From the NCBI RefSeq assembly GCF_013368755.1, contig NC_049563.1, positions 4,526,001 through 4,590,000 on the forward strand: a DNA stretch of 64,000 bases, written 5' to 3'. Origin of the DNA: Talaromyces rugulosus. Taxonomy: Eukaryota; Ascomycota; Eurotiomycetes; Eurotiales; Trichocomaceae. The first letter of the stretch is position 1. The number at the start of each line of letters is the position of its first letter. A program made the position numbers and the translations under genes. Shown here in pieces: positions 55,316-64,000 of this stretch. The notes under the pieces are model-generated. The model saw only the letters and a list, made by a program, of their open reading frames with translations, did not search any database and was not told the origin of the DNA.

Positions 55316-57794
55316 TTCAATTGAGCAATTGATATGAGAGAGACATGCGTATGTGTGTCTGTCTGGTGTATTGATCGAAATGGCGGCCAAAAAAAATATG
55401 TTCTTTATACCTTTTCTAAGTTGAATAATATTTTAGTCTATAGAAATCTAATGGGTATATAACCATTAAGAAGACAAAGTCAGGAATGTCAAGGGTCTTC
55501 TATAAGTTATTAGTTCTTTATTATTTTAAACTACTTTAAGCTTTATACTTCTTTTTTACACTAAATTAATTCTATATTATTAAACATTCTTAATAATAAA
55601 ACAGAAATTAAATATTACCTGGCAACATGTTTTGTAGTGTCCATAGTCGCCTTATATCCAAGAAATGGAGTGTAGCATTCACTCAACCCAAATTCAGTAT
55701 CCTTCTCCAGAATTATACCCTTCCAACATTATCACAAATTGTCACTTCATCATGTCCGAACAAGAGACAAGGGACTTGAATATAAGTCAAATTCAAAGTA
55801 CCTTGGACTAGTTCTTCTAAAAAGCCATCCTAACACGCTTTCGACTAGTTGGTGATACACCTACAGCGATTCTTGACTCTGGTAACCGTCTAACATCAAT
55901 TTTGCCTTTTGTCAAAAAGGCCCAAGAGTCCGTGAATAATTGTCATCTAAACGCAGAGACTCGGTCCTTAGCATTGAGAACACTCAGCCGTCACTCTTAC
56001 TTTAACAATTGCGATTATAACTATTAGACTGCTCATGGAGTTACCACTACCTCAATCCCCGTATATGTTCTCCGGCTATCCAAACATGTTAGAATTTTTA
56101 GATACCCCATGGAAGATGATAATTTGGCTAAGATCTGGCCATAATGCATTGGGGACATGGAAATGATCCGCTACCTTTGGCCGACGATTACACAAAGTCT
56201 GTCGTATAACCACTCACTGAGTGGTCTTTGCTTTTGATGTGATTTAGAACAAGAAAGAAAAAGGGGGCAATAACAGAAGAGGTCATAGATTTATAACAAG
56301 TATGAGCCAGTTCTCTCTTAAAAGGCCATTGTTCTCGTTTCAAACATGAAGTTATTGAGGATACAGGCACTCCTAGGATCTGCAATTTGCCTTAGACGGC
56401 GAATCCTTTTCCTCCACAGAGCCTGTCGGATGTGAAGATGGTGACGATGTTATTTTTAACCAACGATATCACCACTGTGACTCCCTGTTCTGTTCGTTGT
56501 CTTTTCTCGTCAGCCATATCATTAGACATTATGAAAAGTGAAAAGTGTTAACTGTCTCGGCGTGTGATCTATGATTTTTGTGCATCGAGCACAAGCTAGC
56601 CAGATTAGAAATCATCTCCGTCGAGGACAGAAGCAGGGTTATATCAACGCAAAGAGAATGTTATGCTTCGATAACAGGGGATATCCCGGATGCCATTGAG
56701 TTGTAGTGTTGGTTGCCACTTGATTGCTAGATCTATGTGCGCCGCATGAACCGTTTTATTGACATCAGCTAATCTACAGGGGTTTCCTGCGCCACATAAT
56801 AATACCGTACTGATAATTTCAAGTGTTTCTCTTCCTACATGAATTACTACATTCGGCCTTTTCATTTTCATGCAATCATAACCACCCACTAACGTAATCG
56901 GTAAGCGAGCGGCCACTTGTTTTCTGAAGCGCGTCCCATAGCAATTCTACATAATTCAACACATTAATAATACTATTATTTGTAATTAGCAAGGTTCTGC
57001 AACCATCCTGAACTCTCAACTCTGAACTTATTAAGAAATAAATTAGTGGAACGCTAAGCATCCAAATAGAAGATAGTTTATTTTTAGTTGTCAAAACGTA
57101 TCAACCGTTCTTTACTGAATGGGCGTTCGTTGGTAGAATTATCAATTGATGCTGAACAACTCAAGTAGACGTAGCTATACAAGAGTTTAAGGCTGTATAT
57201 TGCAAGCAATATGACAGTATAAGGGTAACGTATTAATGAAACAGGTAAAGTATATATTCTACATTAATATAAAAATAAAATATAATAGACTAAATATAAA
57301 AAAGTAAACAAGTATCCTTATATAGTCAATCCTAAATATAGCAATTATGGCATCTATTATGCTTATTATGTTGTCATCTCGCATACATGCAGCCATAATC
57401 GTATTTGTTATATTTGCTATATTGATCTATACCTATCCTAGTCCTAACGCGATTGTCTTAAGTTGTATTAATCCTTAGTGCGATAAGCTTCAATGTTGTA
57501 TCTGCCTAGGATATATATTATTAGCCATATCAATGATATCTATAATAAAAACTTAAAAGTACTTGATGCATATGTTTAGAAGAAGCTTTTAATTTGGGTT
57601 ATCTAATATATTGTAAAGACACTCGAAACTCATACTCCAACTCCATGAGATAGACAAAACCATGTCGATTTTTGGATCAAACGCACCCCCAGCGTTGACT
57701 GAGGGCTAACGCGATCGCATGACCGACGCAAGAGCCAGTGTTGCCAAACCATATATACCCGAAAGGACGAATAGGCTTGGCTTGGCATAAATAG
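55316..57794. other. AT-rich, gene-poor decayed region
   Basis: 2.5 kb, strongly AT-rich at 55400-55620 and 57160-57600 and punctuated by stops in all frames. Open frames on the minus strand at 56644-56916 and 56876-57094 overlap in different frames and match nothing I recognise; they could be pieces of one broken gene. The composition suggests old repeats, perhaps RIP-affected. Confidence 0.45.
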
Positions 57795-58324
57795 TCATTT
57801 TTTAAGAAAAATTCTCGCAAATTTATAGAAAAGGGACATGAACTTAATCATGATCTTAACAATGGTCATTTCCTCCTTCCAGTCCTGTTGGACAAGCTTG
57901 TCATAACTCTTCCTATTCTTCACAATCTCGCCTTCCAACCAAGTTGTAAGTTCCAAACCTTGCTGGATTGTCACAGGCTTAGCTTCGTTTTGATCTTGGT
58001 CTGTCAACGCTTTCATTTTCCACATGAGCAATCTGCAAGGCGTCGGAGCTGCATTGGGCCGTCGATCTCCATTTTCTGTAACCTAGTATTGCCCGGTCTC
58101 GGAAATAAGGATTGCTGCTGTTGGTTCTTCATTTCAAACTCCAGGCTCCTAAGGAGGGAATCGAGTTGGGTGAAATGAATTTCCATTGTAAGCTTTTCCT
58201 GTCCCTCCATTGCCGAGACAAGCTTTCGAAATTCTTCTCGTTTAACAAACACCCAGTCCTGACTTGGACCAGGCAGTTCTTCTTCCCGATGGTTGACGGG
58301 GAGTAATGGTTCGTGTTCTGCCAT
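57795..58324 (-). pseudogene. Hypothetical small gene with a likely frameshift
   Basis: From ATG at 58324 a 103-residue frame (MAEHEPLLPVNHREEEL, KREEFRKLVSAMEGQEKL, SLEFEMKNQQQQ) ends at 58013 just after GGA AAA TGA. The frame one base off continues without stops from 58031 to 57795 with similar amphipathic, Lys/Glu/Gln-rich character (MKALTDQDQNEAKPVTIQQGLELTTWLEGEI). One extra A in the AAAA run would join them into about 180 residues. Either the copy is frameshifted or an intron was missed. No known domain; the sequence is coiled-coil-like. Confidence 0.4.
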
Positions 58325-59205
58325 CGCTTTTCGTGAATAGGCAGCTTGGCGTTTCAGAATTTATTAAGAAATTCAAGATTATACAAGGTGCCAAAGTTCT
58401 AGAAGATGGTGATGAAGAAAGATTGAGATATTGTAGAGATAGATATTCTAGGAACAGCTATTATAGAGTCACGATTTAACTGCTGTGAGTCAGAAATTGA
58501 ACCATAAATATGATTTTGCATAATTGACTCATTAGTTGTGAGTCAAGAATCATTTCATTCCACCTCTAATATATCGCTTGCATGCAGACTTAAGTTTCAA
58601 CTTCACTATATGCCTGTCAGAAGAATCGATAACTCACAGCCAATCGATTCTATTCTATATGCACCCTTACAAGATATACAGCTACCTCCAGGACTATTAT
58701 TCTTGTATAAATCTTATTTTTCTTAACAGTATTATGTAAGTATATTTCCTATGGACTTAACTAATATCATTGATATATTTTTAGTTAAAAATTAAAAAGT
58801 GCGGATGAATCCGTCAAAGACCAGTCTCCCCATTGAAACGTGGATTTAATATTCGAGAAAGGACGACTCATTCGGAGCATGTCCAAAGCCGAGCTATGGT
58901 TGAAGATGACAAACTTGTATATGATGTGGGCAAGGATACTGGCAAGCCTGGTAAAATCAAACTACATGGGTAGCTTTAAATCTTTTAAGTATCTATATAA
59001 TATTAATTTTGATGTAGTGGTTATAGAACTATAGGATATAAAATAACTAGGTGTCCTAATTATATTTCTAATTAATTTTTTATATGTAATTTGCCTTCAG
59101 GTGTTGCAGCAACAGGAAATTGTCCCTCGTCCACATCGCCATTTGCGGTGATGCGCTCGGTCCGCACGATTGTATAAACCGCCATTTTAACGACACGACA
59201 CCACA
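58325..59205. other. Intergenic, AT-rich
   Basis: 880 bases, AT-rich (particularly 58730-58800 and 58975-59090). Short open frames have no motif. Nothing recognised. Confidence 0.45.
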
Positions 59206-59705
59206 TCACACCACGACTGTCATAACGCCCCCCCCTCTCTTACCTCTTTCCCTTATCCTTCGGTACTTCGGCTTGGCTTTCTTCTGCAAATATTCATCGA
59301 GTCTTTCCTCTTCCTTGACAGCTTTCATTTCTTTGTTTGCCTCAAGACGATGTGACCACATTGCCATTATCTCCCTGTCTGTTGAGCGCGATGTTCTTGG
59401 AGTCAGTTTTGACCCATCAAGGTCGACCGTCAGCTTCATGGTCCTGAGGATCAGAGATCAGTACCCATGTAGAGTATTCGCATGACTAGCTCCATTTAGC
59501 GATTCCAGTCGAGGTCAACATAGACCTTAATAGATAGCTTCACTGCTTCGTCCTCGTGGCATTCCTCATTTGGCGCTTTGTTTCTGAATACTATCCTAAT
59601 TTGGTCATTTTCAGTTCTTGATCGGGCGATTCTTTGCACACTTAAAGAAGACAGCCTTTGAGCCGGTCTATCGACTCTTATTAACACATAAGATGTTGGG
59701 AACAA
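59206..59705 (-). pseudogene. Two adjacent small open frames, possibly one broken gene
   Basis: On the minus strand, 59705-59496 encodes MFPTSYVLIRVDRPAQRLS to AVKLSIKVYVDLDWNR. After a stop and 56 bases, 59439-59206 encodes MKLTVDLDGSKLTPRTSRST and a Lys/Arg/Glu-rich helix ending RERGKRGGGV. Both have coding-like composition and the same direction, and each is too short to assign. A shared origin is a guess from proximity. No recognised family. Confidence 0.3.
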
Positions 59706-60096
59706 AGGTCACGGAGGCCTTGCTCCAGAAACCAAGATAAATATGTCAAAGCAGGAAGAGCAAAGAACATGTCGGAGCCACAAAATAAATCTAGCACTAG
59801 TACCCTACAGGGTTAGTCCCTCCGGGAGTAATAAATCATCATCGTACGTCAAGATCAAACAAAGCATCAATATCTCCATTTACTGACTGATTCATCAATC
59901 GCTTTTGACGTACGGCAAGTTCAATTTTTTTGTTCAGTTGTGCGCCCGTCTGACACCTAGGCTTCAACCGATGGTGGGTCATGCAATTAGCATGAAATAT
60001 TCAATTCACGCCATGTTGAACCTACCTACGTAGTCTGCAATCAGGCTCCTGAGCTTGTGACTTAGGTCAATATCTGGATGCGTTCTGGAGATCTTC
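59706..60096. other. Intergenic, 3' side of the NLR-like gene
   Basis: 391 bases with no coding pattern or repeat seen. Confidence 0.5.
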
Positions 60097-61638
60097 CTAT
60101 CGATTATGTAGAGACCTCTGTTTCCAACCGAACGCAACAAATACAGCCAGCAGTAGCTCCTCATGTCCGCCTATCGCCAGGGCTCGCTGCAGATCTGATC
60201 TATCTTTGGGGCCGACATTTGGCCAATAACCTGATCGACAAATCACTAAAATCTTTACAGTGACGAGAACATCAGACGATCTGATCAGATTTAACAACCT
60301 GCGGAAAAGCGTTATCGGCGGACTGCTGGACAAATTTTCGACACCTGCGACTGCTATGTAAATCGTCTTTTCCTTGCTGAAAGTTCGTAGAACATGGTGC
60401 AGAATTCCAAACAAGATTTCCTGCTCTGCCGCTGGTGGGGTAGACAGGTGTTGTATTCTGTCAAACAGTTTCTTGCAAACGTCCTGGTTTTCTCTCAATA
60501 GTTGCAACATTATGCTTTTTAGCATCACGCCTACCCCGGTCTCCGAACCTTCGAACTCTCGAGCACCTTCGTCAATAAAGTGGTATAGTATATAGCAGTT
60601 CTTGAGCTCATCAAAATACTGGTAGAACTGAACCGCAACCGGAGATAGCCAGCAGAGCCGAGGGCTGGTATCATACGCATCATAGTTCTCTCCTTCAAGC
60701 AGTAGCAGGCATGAAGAGGAATTTGCCATCCATGACTTATACTCTAATCGCTCAGAGAGTGCATCAAGGCTAATCTGTTCAAGTTGCGGCGCTATCCTCG
60801 CGAAGCCTGCTTTGGGTTTGCCCTTGCTAAACATGCCATCGAACCTGCGATTGCTCTCTTGAATCATGTTTTTGGCACGGAGATCCGACGAGACACCAAA
60901 CAGTCTTTCAAGGTTGTCGACACGTTGCTCATGTCTTTCCTGTTGTTCCCTTTCCAAGTGACTTTTGATTGTCCTAATGCGATCATGCTGGATAATGAGA
61001 AGCTCTTGCATCAGGTCTGCAATAAGGGATCTAATTTCTCCTGCCTGCTTCTCTGACGCAGACCGAGCCAATCGAGCCACAGCTTGAAAAACTCTCTTTG
61101 AAGATGACGAGCCGTAATATAGTACTGCATCTCTGCCAAAGTCTATCACTTTGATATATATCTTCAGAACGAATTGAAGAATCGCATCATCACTATCATA
61201 TTCAGATTTTTCGATAGCTCGTAACCTGGACAACCACCGACCGAGATCTTCCAAAGTACTAGTGATCACGTCTTCATGCTGTTGCTTGTTCTTTGCAACC
61301 ATGAGAAGCAAGCTGAAGGTGCCGTAAGCTATAGAACCAGCTCGTGAGTCTATTCCTTTGATAATGTCAAAGATTCCGGAGAATTCTTCAACAAACACTT
61401 GTGTCCCAGTTGCAAGATTCTGGATATTTCTCCGTAATGTTCTTGTGGAGGATCGGCGGATGTTTTCCAATCGAGCTTTTTTCTGCTCAGCTTGGGACAA
61501 TATATTCTCCACAAGTTTGTTAACGTACGCATGGTCTGCTTTGTATATGTTCTTGAGAGAATCCGTGTCGATGCCGACTTCCGCAGGGTGGAAAATTAGC
61601 TTGTCAAGATCGGCCGAGAATGAGGATGCATATGCCAT
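60097..61638 (-). CDS. NLR-like protein with DUF7708-type N-terminus
   Basis: Single exon, 513 aa from MAYASSFSADL (an in-frame ATG seven codons upstream is possible). The first 230 residues match the helical N-terminal region of fungal STAND/NLR-like proteins called DUF7708: VEEFSGIFDIIKGIDSRAGSIAYGTFSLLLMVAKNKQQHEDVI, then LGRWLSRLRAIEK. Coiled-coil-like sequence follows (HLEREQQERHEQRVDNLERLFGV). Next comes a NACHT-like fold region with SSSCLLLLEGEN, CWLSPVAVQF and VGVMLKSIMLQLL, but no Walker A (GxxxxGKT) can be found. The last part (EKTIYIAVAGVENL) may be the Walker B strand. No ankyrin, WD40 or TPR sensor repeats are attached. Members of this family are thought to act in self/non-self recognition; that is inference. 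Divergent from the AAA+ gene 803 bases away. Confidence 0.68.
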   Translation of the reverse strand: MAYASSFSADLDKLIFHPAEVGIDTDSLKNIYKADHAYVNKLVENILSQAEQKKARLENIRRSSTRTLRRNIQNLATGTQVFVEEFSGIFDIIKGIDSRAGSIAYGTFSLLLMVAKNKQQHEDVITSTLEDLGRWLSRLRAIEKSEYDSDDAILQFVLKIYIKVIDFGRDAVLYYGSSSSKRVFQAVARLARSASEKQAGEIRSLIADLMQELLIIQHDRIRTIKSHLEREQQERHEQRVDNLERLFGVSSDLRAKNMIQESNRRFDGMFSKGKPKAGFARIAPQLEQISLDALSERLEYKSWMANSSSCLLLLEGENYDAYDTSPRLCWLSPVAVQFYQYFDELKNCYILYHFIDEGAREFEGSETGVGVMLKSIMLQLLRENQDVCKKLFDRIQHLSTPPAAEQEILFGILHHVLRTFSKEKTIYIAVAGVENLSSSPPITLFRRLLNLIRSSDVLVTVKILVICRSGYWPNVGPKDRSDLQRALAIGGHEELLLAVFVAFGWKQRSLHNR

Positions 61639-62441
61639 TGTTATACTATACGAACACAATCAAATAGTTGAAGTTTTCGGTATGTTTATTAGAAAGCACA
61701 CCTCATTCTGATACCTAGTCGTCTAGGTAGGCGATGCAGCATTGGAAGCTCGGGAAAAGATCAGCTTTCTGCTCGCGCTAAAAATGCACTGCCCTTTTTG
61801 GGGCTGCGCTCAGCCTTATAAGTTTGAGGGATGTTTCCTGATGTCCACGGGATGCCTTGCTACTTTTCACAATTTTGCGAAGTTCCGAACTGACAAGGCT
61901 TGACATGTCAGGGGGGTTAAAGGAATGCATTCAACACGCTAGCGCGAGGACACGACATTGACACATCATCAATCAAATTACCTAACCGGTAAAAACTGTC
62001 CGATTCCTATCAAAGGCGGCACGACTATTTTAGGAGGAAAAGCCAATCTCGATGTGGCTTAGGCCCTCAGCCTTGTGCGTGCGGGGAAGATACGGTTACT
62101 TGAGGCTGTGAAGTCGAGACGATAAATTGAATTTTTGCCTCTTGTCTCTTCATAGTGCTGCGAGTGCTTGATACGTTTCTTCCTCAGCAAAATTTCATAC
62201 TCTCGAATACTACGAGTATTATATTGTGAGGCCCTGGATCGATTCAAAAGTGTGGTAAGCATACATAACAATACAGAGAATCTCTGCTAATTCTTCACCA
62301 AGTAGAGCCGAGCCTTGCGAAAAGACAGTCTACAAGCGAAAGCTACAAGCTCTAGGGATCCTGTCGTCGGGGATTGCACCGTACATTCCAATATTTCGTT
62401 GCTAGACTCACATGTTCTGGAGGTAGAGAACATAGAGCATT
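61639..62441. promoter_or_regulatory. Divergent promoter of the NLR-like and AAA+ genes
   Basis: 803 bases between two divergent start codons; both promoters must lie here. Contents are mixed, with no recognised operator. The open frame at 62059-62271 (-) has no motif. Confidence 0.4.
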
Positions 62442-64000
62442 ATGCAAATGGAACCTGAAAACCTTCTAAGAAAAACTCTGATAGAAGGAAAGGTTCTTCT
62501 TGAGAATTCCTGGTTCCAGATATGGGGTGACTTCCGGCACAGGAGTGATGACTATCGCGTTATCACAATTCTAGATCAAGATCTACGAAGCTGCATCATC
62601 CGAACGACTTCTGCATACATCGCTCATATTGGGTTACACCTCAGATCGGATGAAAAAATCAAGATCGAGTCACCTTTCCAGCTACTTGTTTACAGCTATG
62701 ATAACTTAAAGTCTGCCTCAGTGTCGGTCTCTACTGCTTCAAAGGTTGCCTCAGGTCTAAGGTCTCTTCTCAATGAAGTGAACAAAATTCAGAATCCTGC
62801 ATCATGGAAAATACCTGAGGAAATCGAAAACGCTCGAAATTTCCATGTGGAATTTAATTTGTTATGGGCTATTTTCAAACCTGGAAGTCTGATTGTTTCC
62901 TCATATGACCCTGGCAAAAACCCCCAGATCTTCAAAGTCCATCAGACCAGCTATAAAGACCGTCTTTCGGTGGATGCTCCTTTCTACAGCATGGAAGATG
63001 AAAAAAAAAAGTTCCTTGTTATCCATGCTTGGGCCTGGGATTGGAACGGGACTAAAGTTTTCCGTAATATGTTCGAAATATCAATAGAAAACTACTCAGG
63101 CCAGAAGTTACCGACAGAACTTAGCTACTACCCAGCCATATTGTACACAGGACCTGGAAACAAAAGAGGAATCAGCGCGGTCTATGAAAATGCGGTCTAC
63201 AAAAACCGCAAGGAGAACTTTGTCAAATACACCTTCCAGCAAAAGCCTCCCGCGAAAACGTTACTACGATACTCCGGAGACTTTAGCGGTATTCCTGCCT
63301 TCTCAGAGAAACAACTTTTGCGTATGCGTCAAGTGGATAACGAAGGATTTAAGCAGATACTACCTTACGCCAAGGTTTGTGACAACCATCGCGGTCATCT
63401 GCCAAGTGCTAAATGCCCATACAGGTTGATGAGTACATAGTACTAGACACAGTAAACTATTCGCGAAAAGCACTGCGTACATTATGGCTTGGTGATATTC
63501 AAGTTGCTAGGGAGTCAATACCATGCCACTGTCAATTGTGTCTTAGCGATGAGGCCAAATTATGGGTCAAATCCATCGAAAAAAGCAACACGCCGTCCTC
63601 TGTCGAAAATGAGCTTCTACTTACACCTAGAGTTTTTGGATTTGCCTTGAACAGGAAGGAATGGGGACAGTTCTGGCTACATAATATTGAGGTGGTCAAC
63701 AAATCGGAGGGTGCTGGCCGAGAAAGCAGGGTAAAAGATCTTATCCTACCGGCTGGTATGAATGAAGACGAGGAACGACATATTTACGCAATGGTCAACA
63801 ACCATTCAAAGGCTATGGCTAGGCCACGAAGCCAGAGACTGACGGATGTGATCGGAGGAAAAGGAGAGAGCCTGGTCTTGCTGTTTCATGGTATGTGTAT
63901 TCATGAAGAATAGTTTCACGACATTCGAGGTTTCTGGAAAATCATGTTTCTCAATAAGAAATCTGACGAGAAGTCCAGGGTATAGCGGGACAGGAAAGAC
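62442..64000 (+). CDS. AAA+ ATPase with DUF7025-like N-terminus, 3' end outside the window
   Basis: Exons 62442-63374, 63425-63890, 63979 to beyond 64000. The N-terminal half has the pattern of the fungal DUF7025 region: FNLLWAIFKPGSLIVSS, then KKFLVIHAWAWDWNGTKVFRNMFEI and the TELSYYPAILYTG segment. Exon 2 continues VDEYIVLDTVNYSRKAL to TPRVFGFALNRKEWGQFWL and LTDVIGGKGESLVLLFHG. The last 22 bases complete a Walker A motif, GYSGTGKT, across the intron, and the window ends there. In relatives a canonical AAA core with Walker B and sensor residues follows. These proteins are abundant and variable in filamentous fungi, with unknown substrates. The start may not be the first exon, since no N-terminal motif fixes it. 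Confidence 0.75.

Noticed and set aside
55750..56400. Possible decayed coding region downstream of the secreted protein
   Set aside because: Some frames look faintly protein-like but stops occur throughout and no family could be recognised.

Overview
The window reads as nuclear DNA of a filamentous ascomycete, most likely a Eurotiales species of the Aspergillus/Penicillium type. The reasons are short 45-90 bp GT-AG introns in most genes, a Zn2Cys6 regulator, the typical Pezizomycotina gene set, pyrimidine-rich leaders and recurrent TACGGAGTA motifs between genes. I joined exons by hand from splice signals, reading frame and protein family conservation. Every multi-exon total given below divides by three. 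Gene names are family assignments from recognised motifs, because no database search was possible.

Layout. 1-0.7 kb: 3' part of a protein-kinase-like gene. 2.4-4.5 kb: vacuolar Ca2+/H+ antiporter (VCX1 type). 6.7-9.7 kb: Zn2Cys6 transcription factor behind a leader with three upstream ORFs. 11-13.5 kb (-): a 4E-T-like protein with an eIF4E-binding motif at its N-terminus. 14.2-17.8 kb (-): ribosome biogenesis factor URB1/NPA1, divergent from a G-patch protein (18.0-18.9). 19.3-21.8 kb (-): SEC1, divergent from mitochondrial helicase SUV3 (22.2-24.5). 24.9-26.3 kb: membrane-anchored short-chain dehydrogenase. 26.6-27.9 kb (-): UDP-glucose 4-epimerase. 28.8-30.6 kb: decayed remnants of a WD40 (NLR-type) gene and a superfamily 1 helicase. 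31.6-33.0 kb (-): GT15 (KRE2/MNT1) mannosyltransferase. 33.9-36.5 kb: PAT1. 37.7-38.4 kb (-): mitochondrial ribosomal protein uS12m. 38.7-41.4 kb: a SINE-like sequence and a hAT transposon with an apparently uninterrupted four-exon transposase. 41.9-42.5 kb: proteasome assembly factor UMP1. 43.1-44.0 kb (-): prenylated ubiquitin-fold protein. 45.1-46.1 kb (-): BTB/POZ protein. 46.5-48.1 kb (-): phosphomevalonate kinase ERG8, divergent from a 1263-residue mitochondrial PPR protein (49.3-53.0). 54.9-55.3 kb: small secreted eight-cysteine protein.

From about 53 kb onward the character changes. Intergenic DNA becomes long and AT-rich, small genes look broken, and the recognisable genes belong to lineage-variable fungal families. 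These are a DUF7708-type NLR-like protein at 60.1-61.6 kb (-) and, divergently, an AAA+ ATPase with a DUF7025-like N-terminus that runs off the end of the window in its Walker A motif. This pair is the best candidate for an undescribed module.

The housekeeping genes cover mRNA fate (4E-T-like, PAT1), ribosome synthesis (URB1), mitochondrial gene expression (SUV3, uS12m, PPR protein), secretion and wall glycosylation (SEC1, GT15, epimerase), sterol synthesis (ERG8) and proteasome assembly (UMP1). They look like an ordinary core chromosome arm block with one transposon island and a decayed accessory patch at 28-31 kb.
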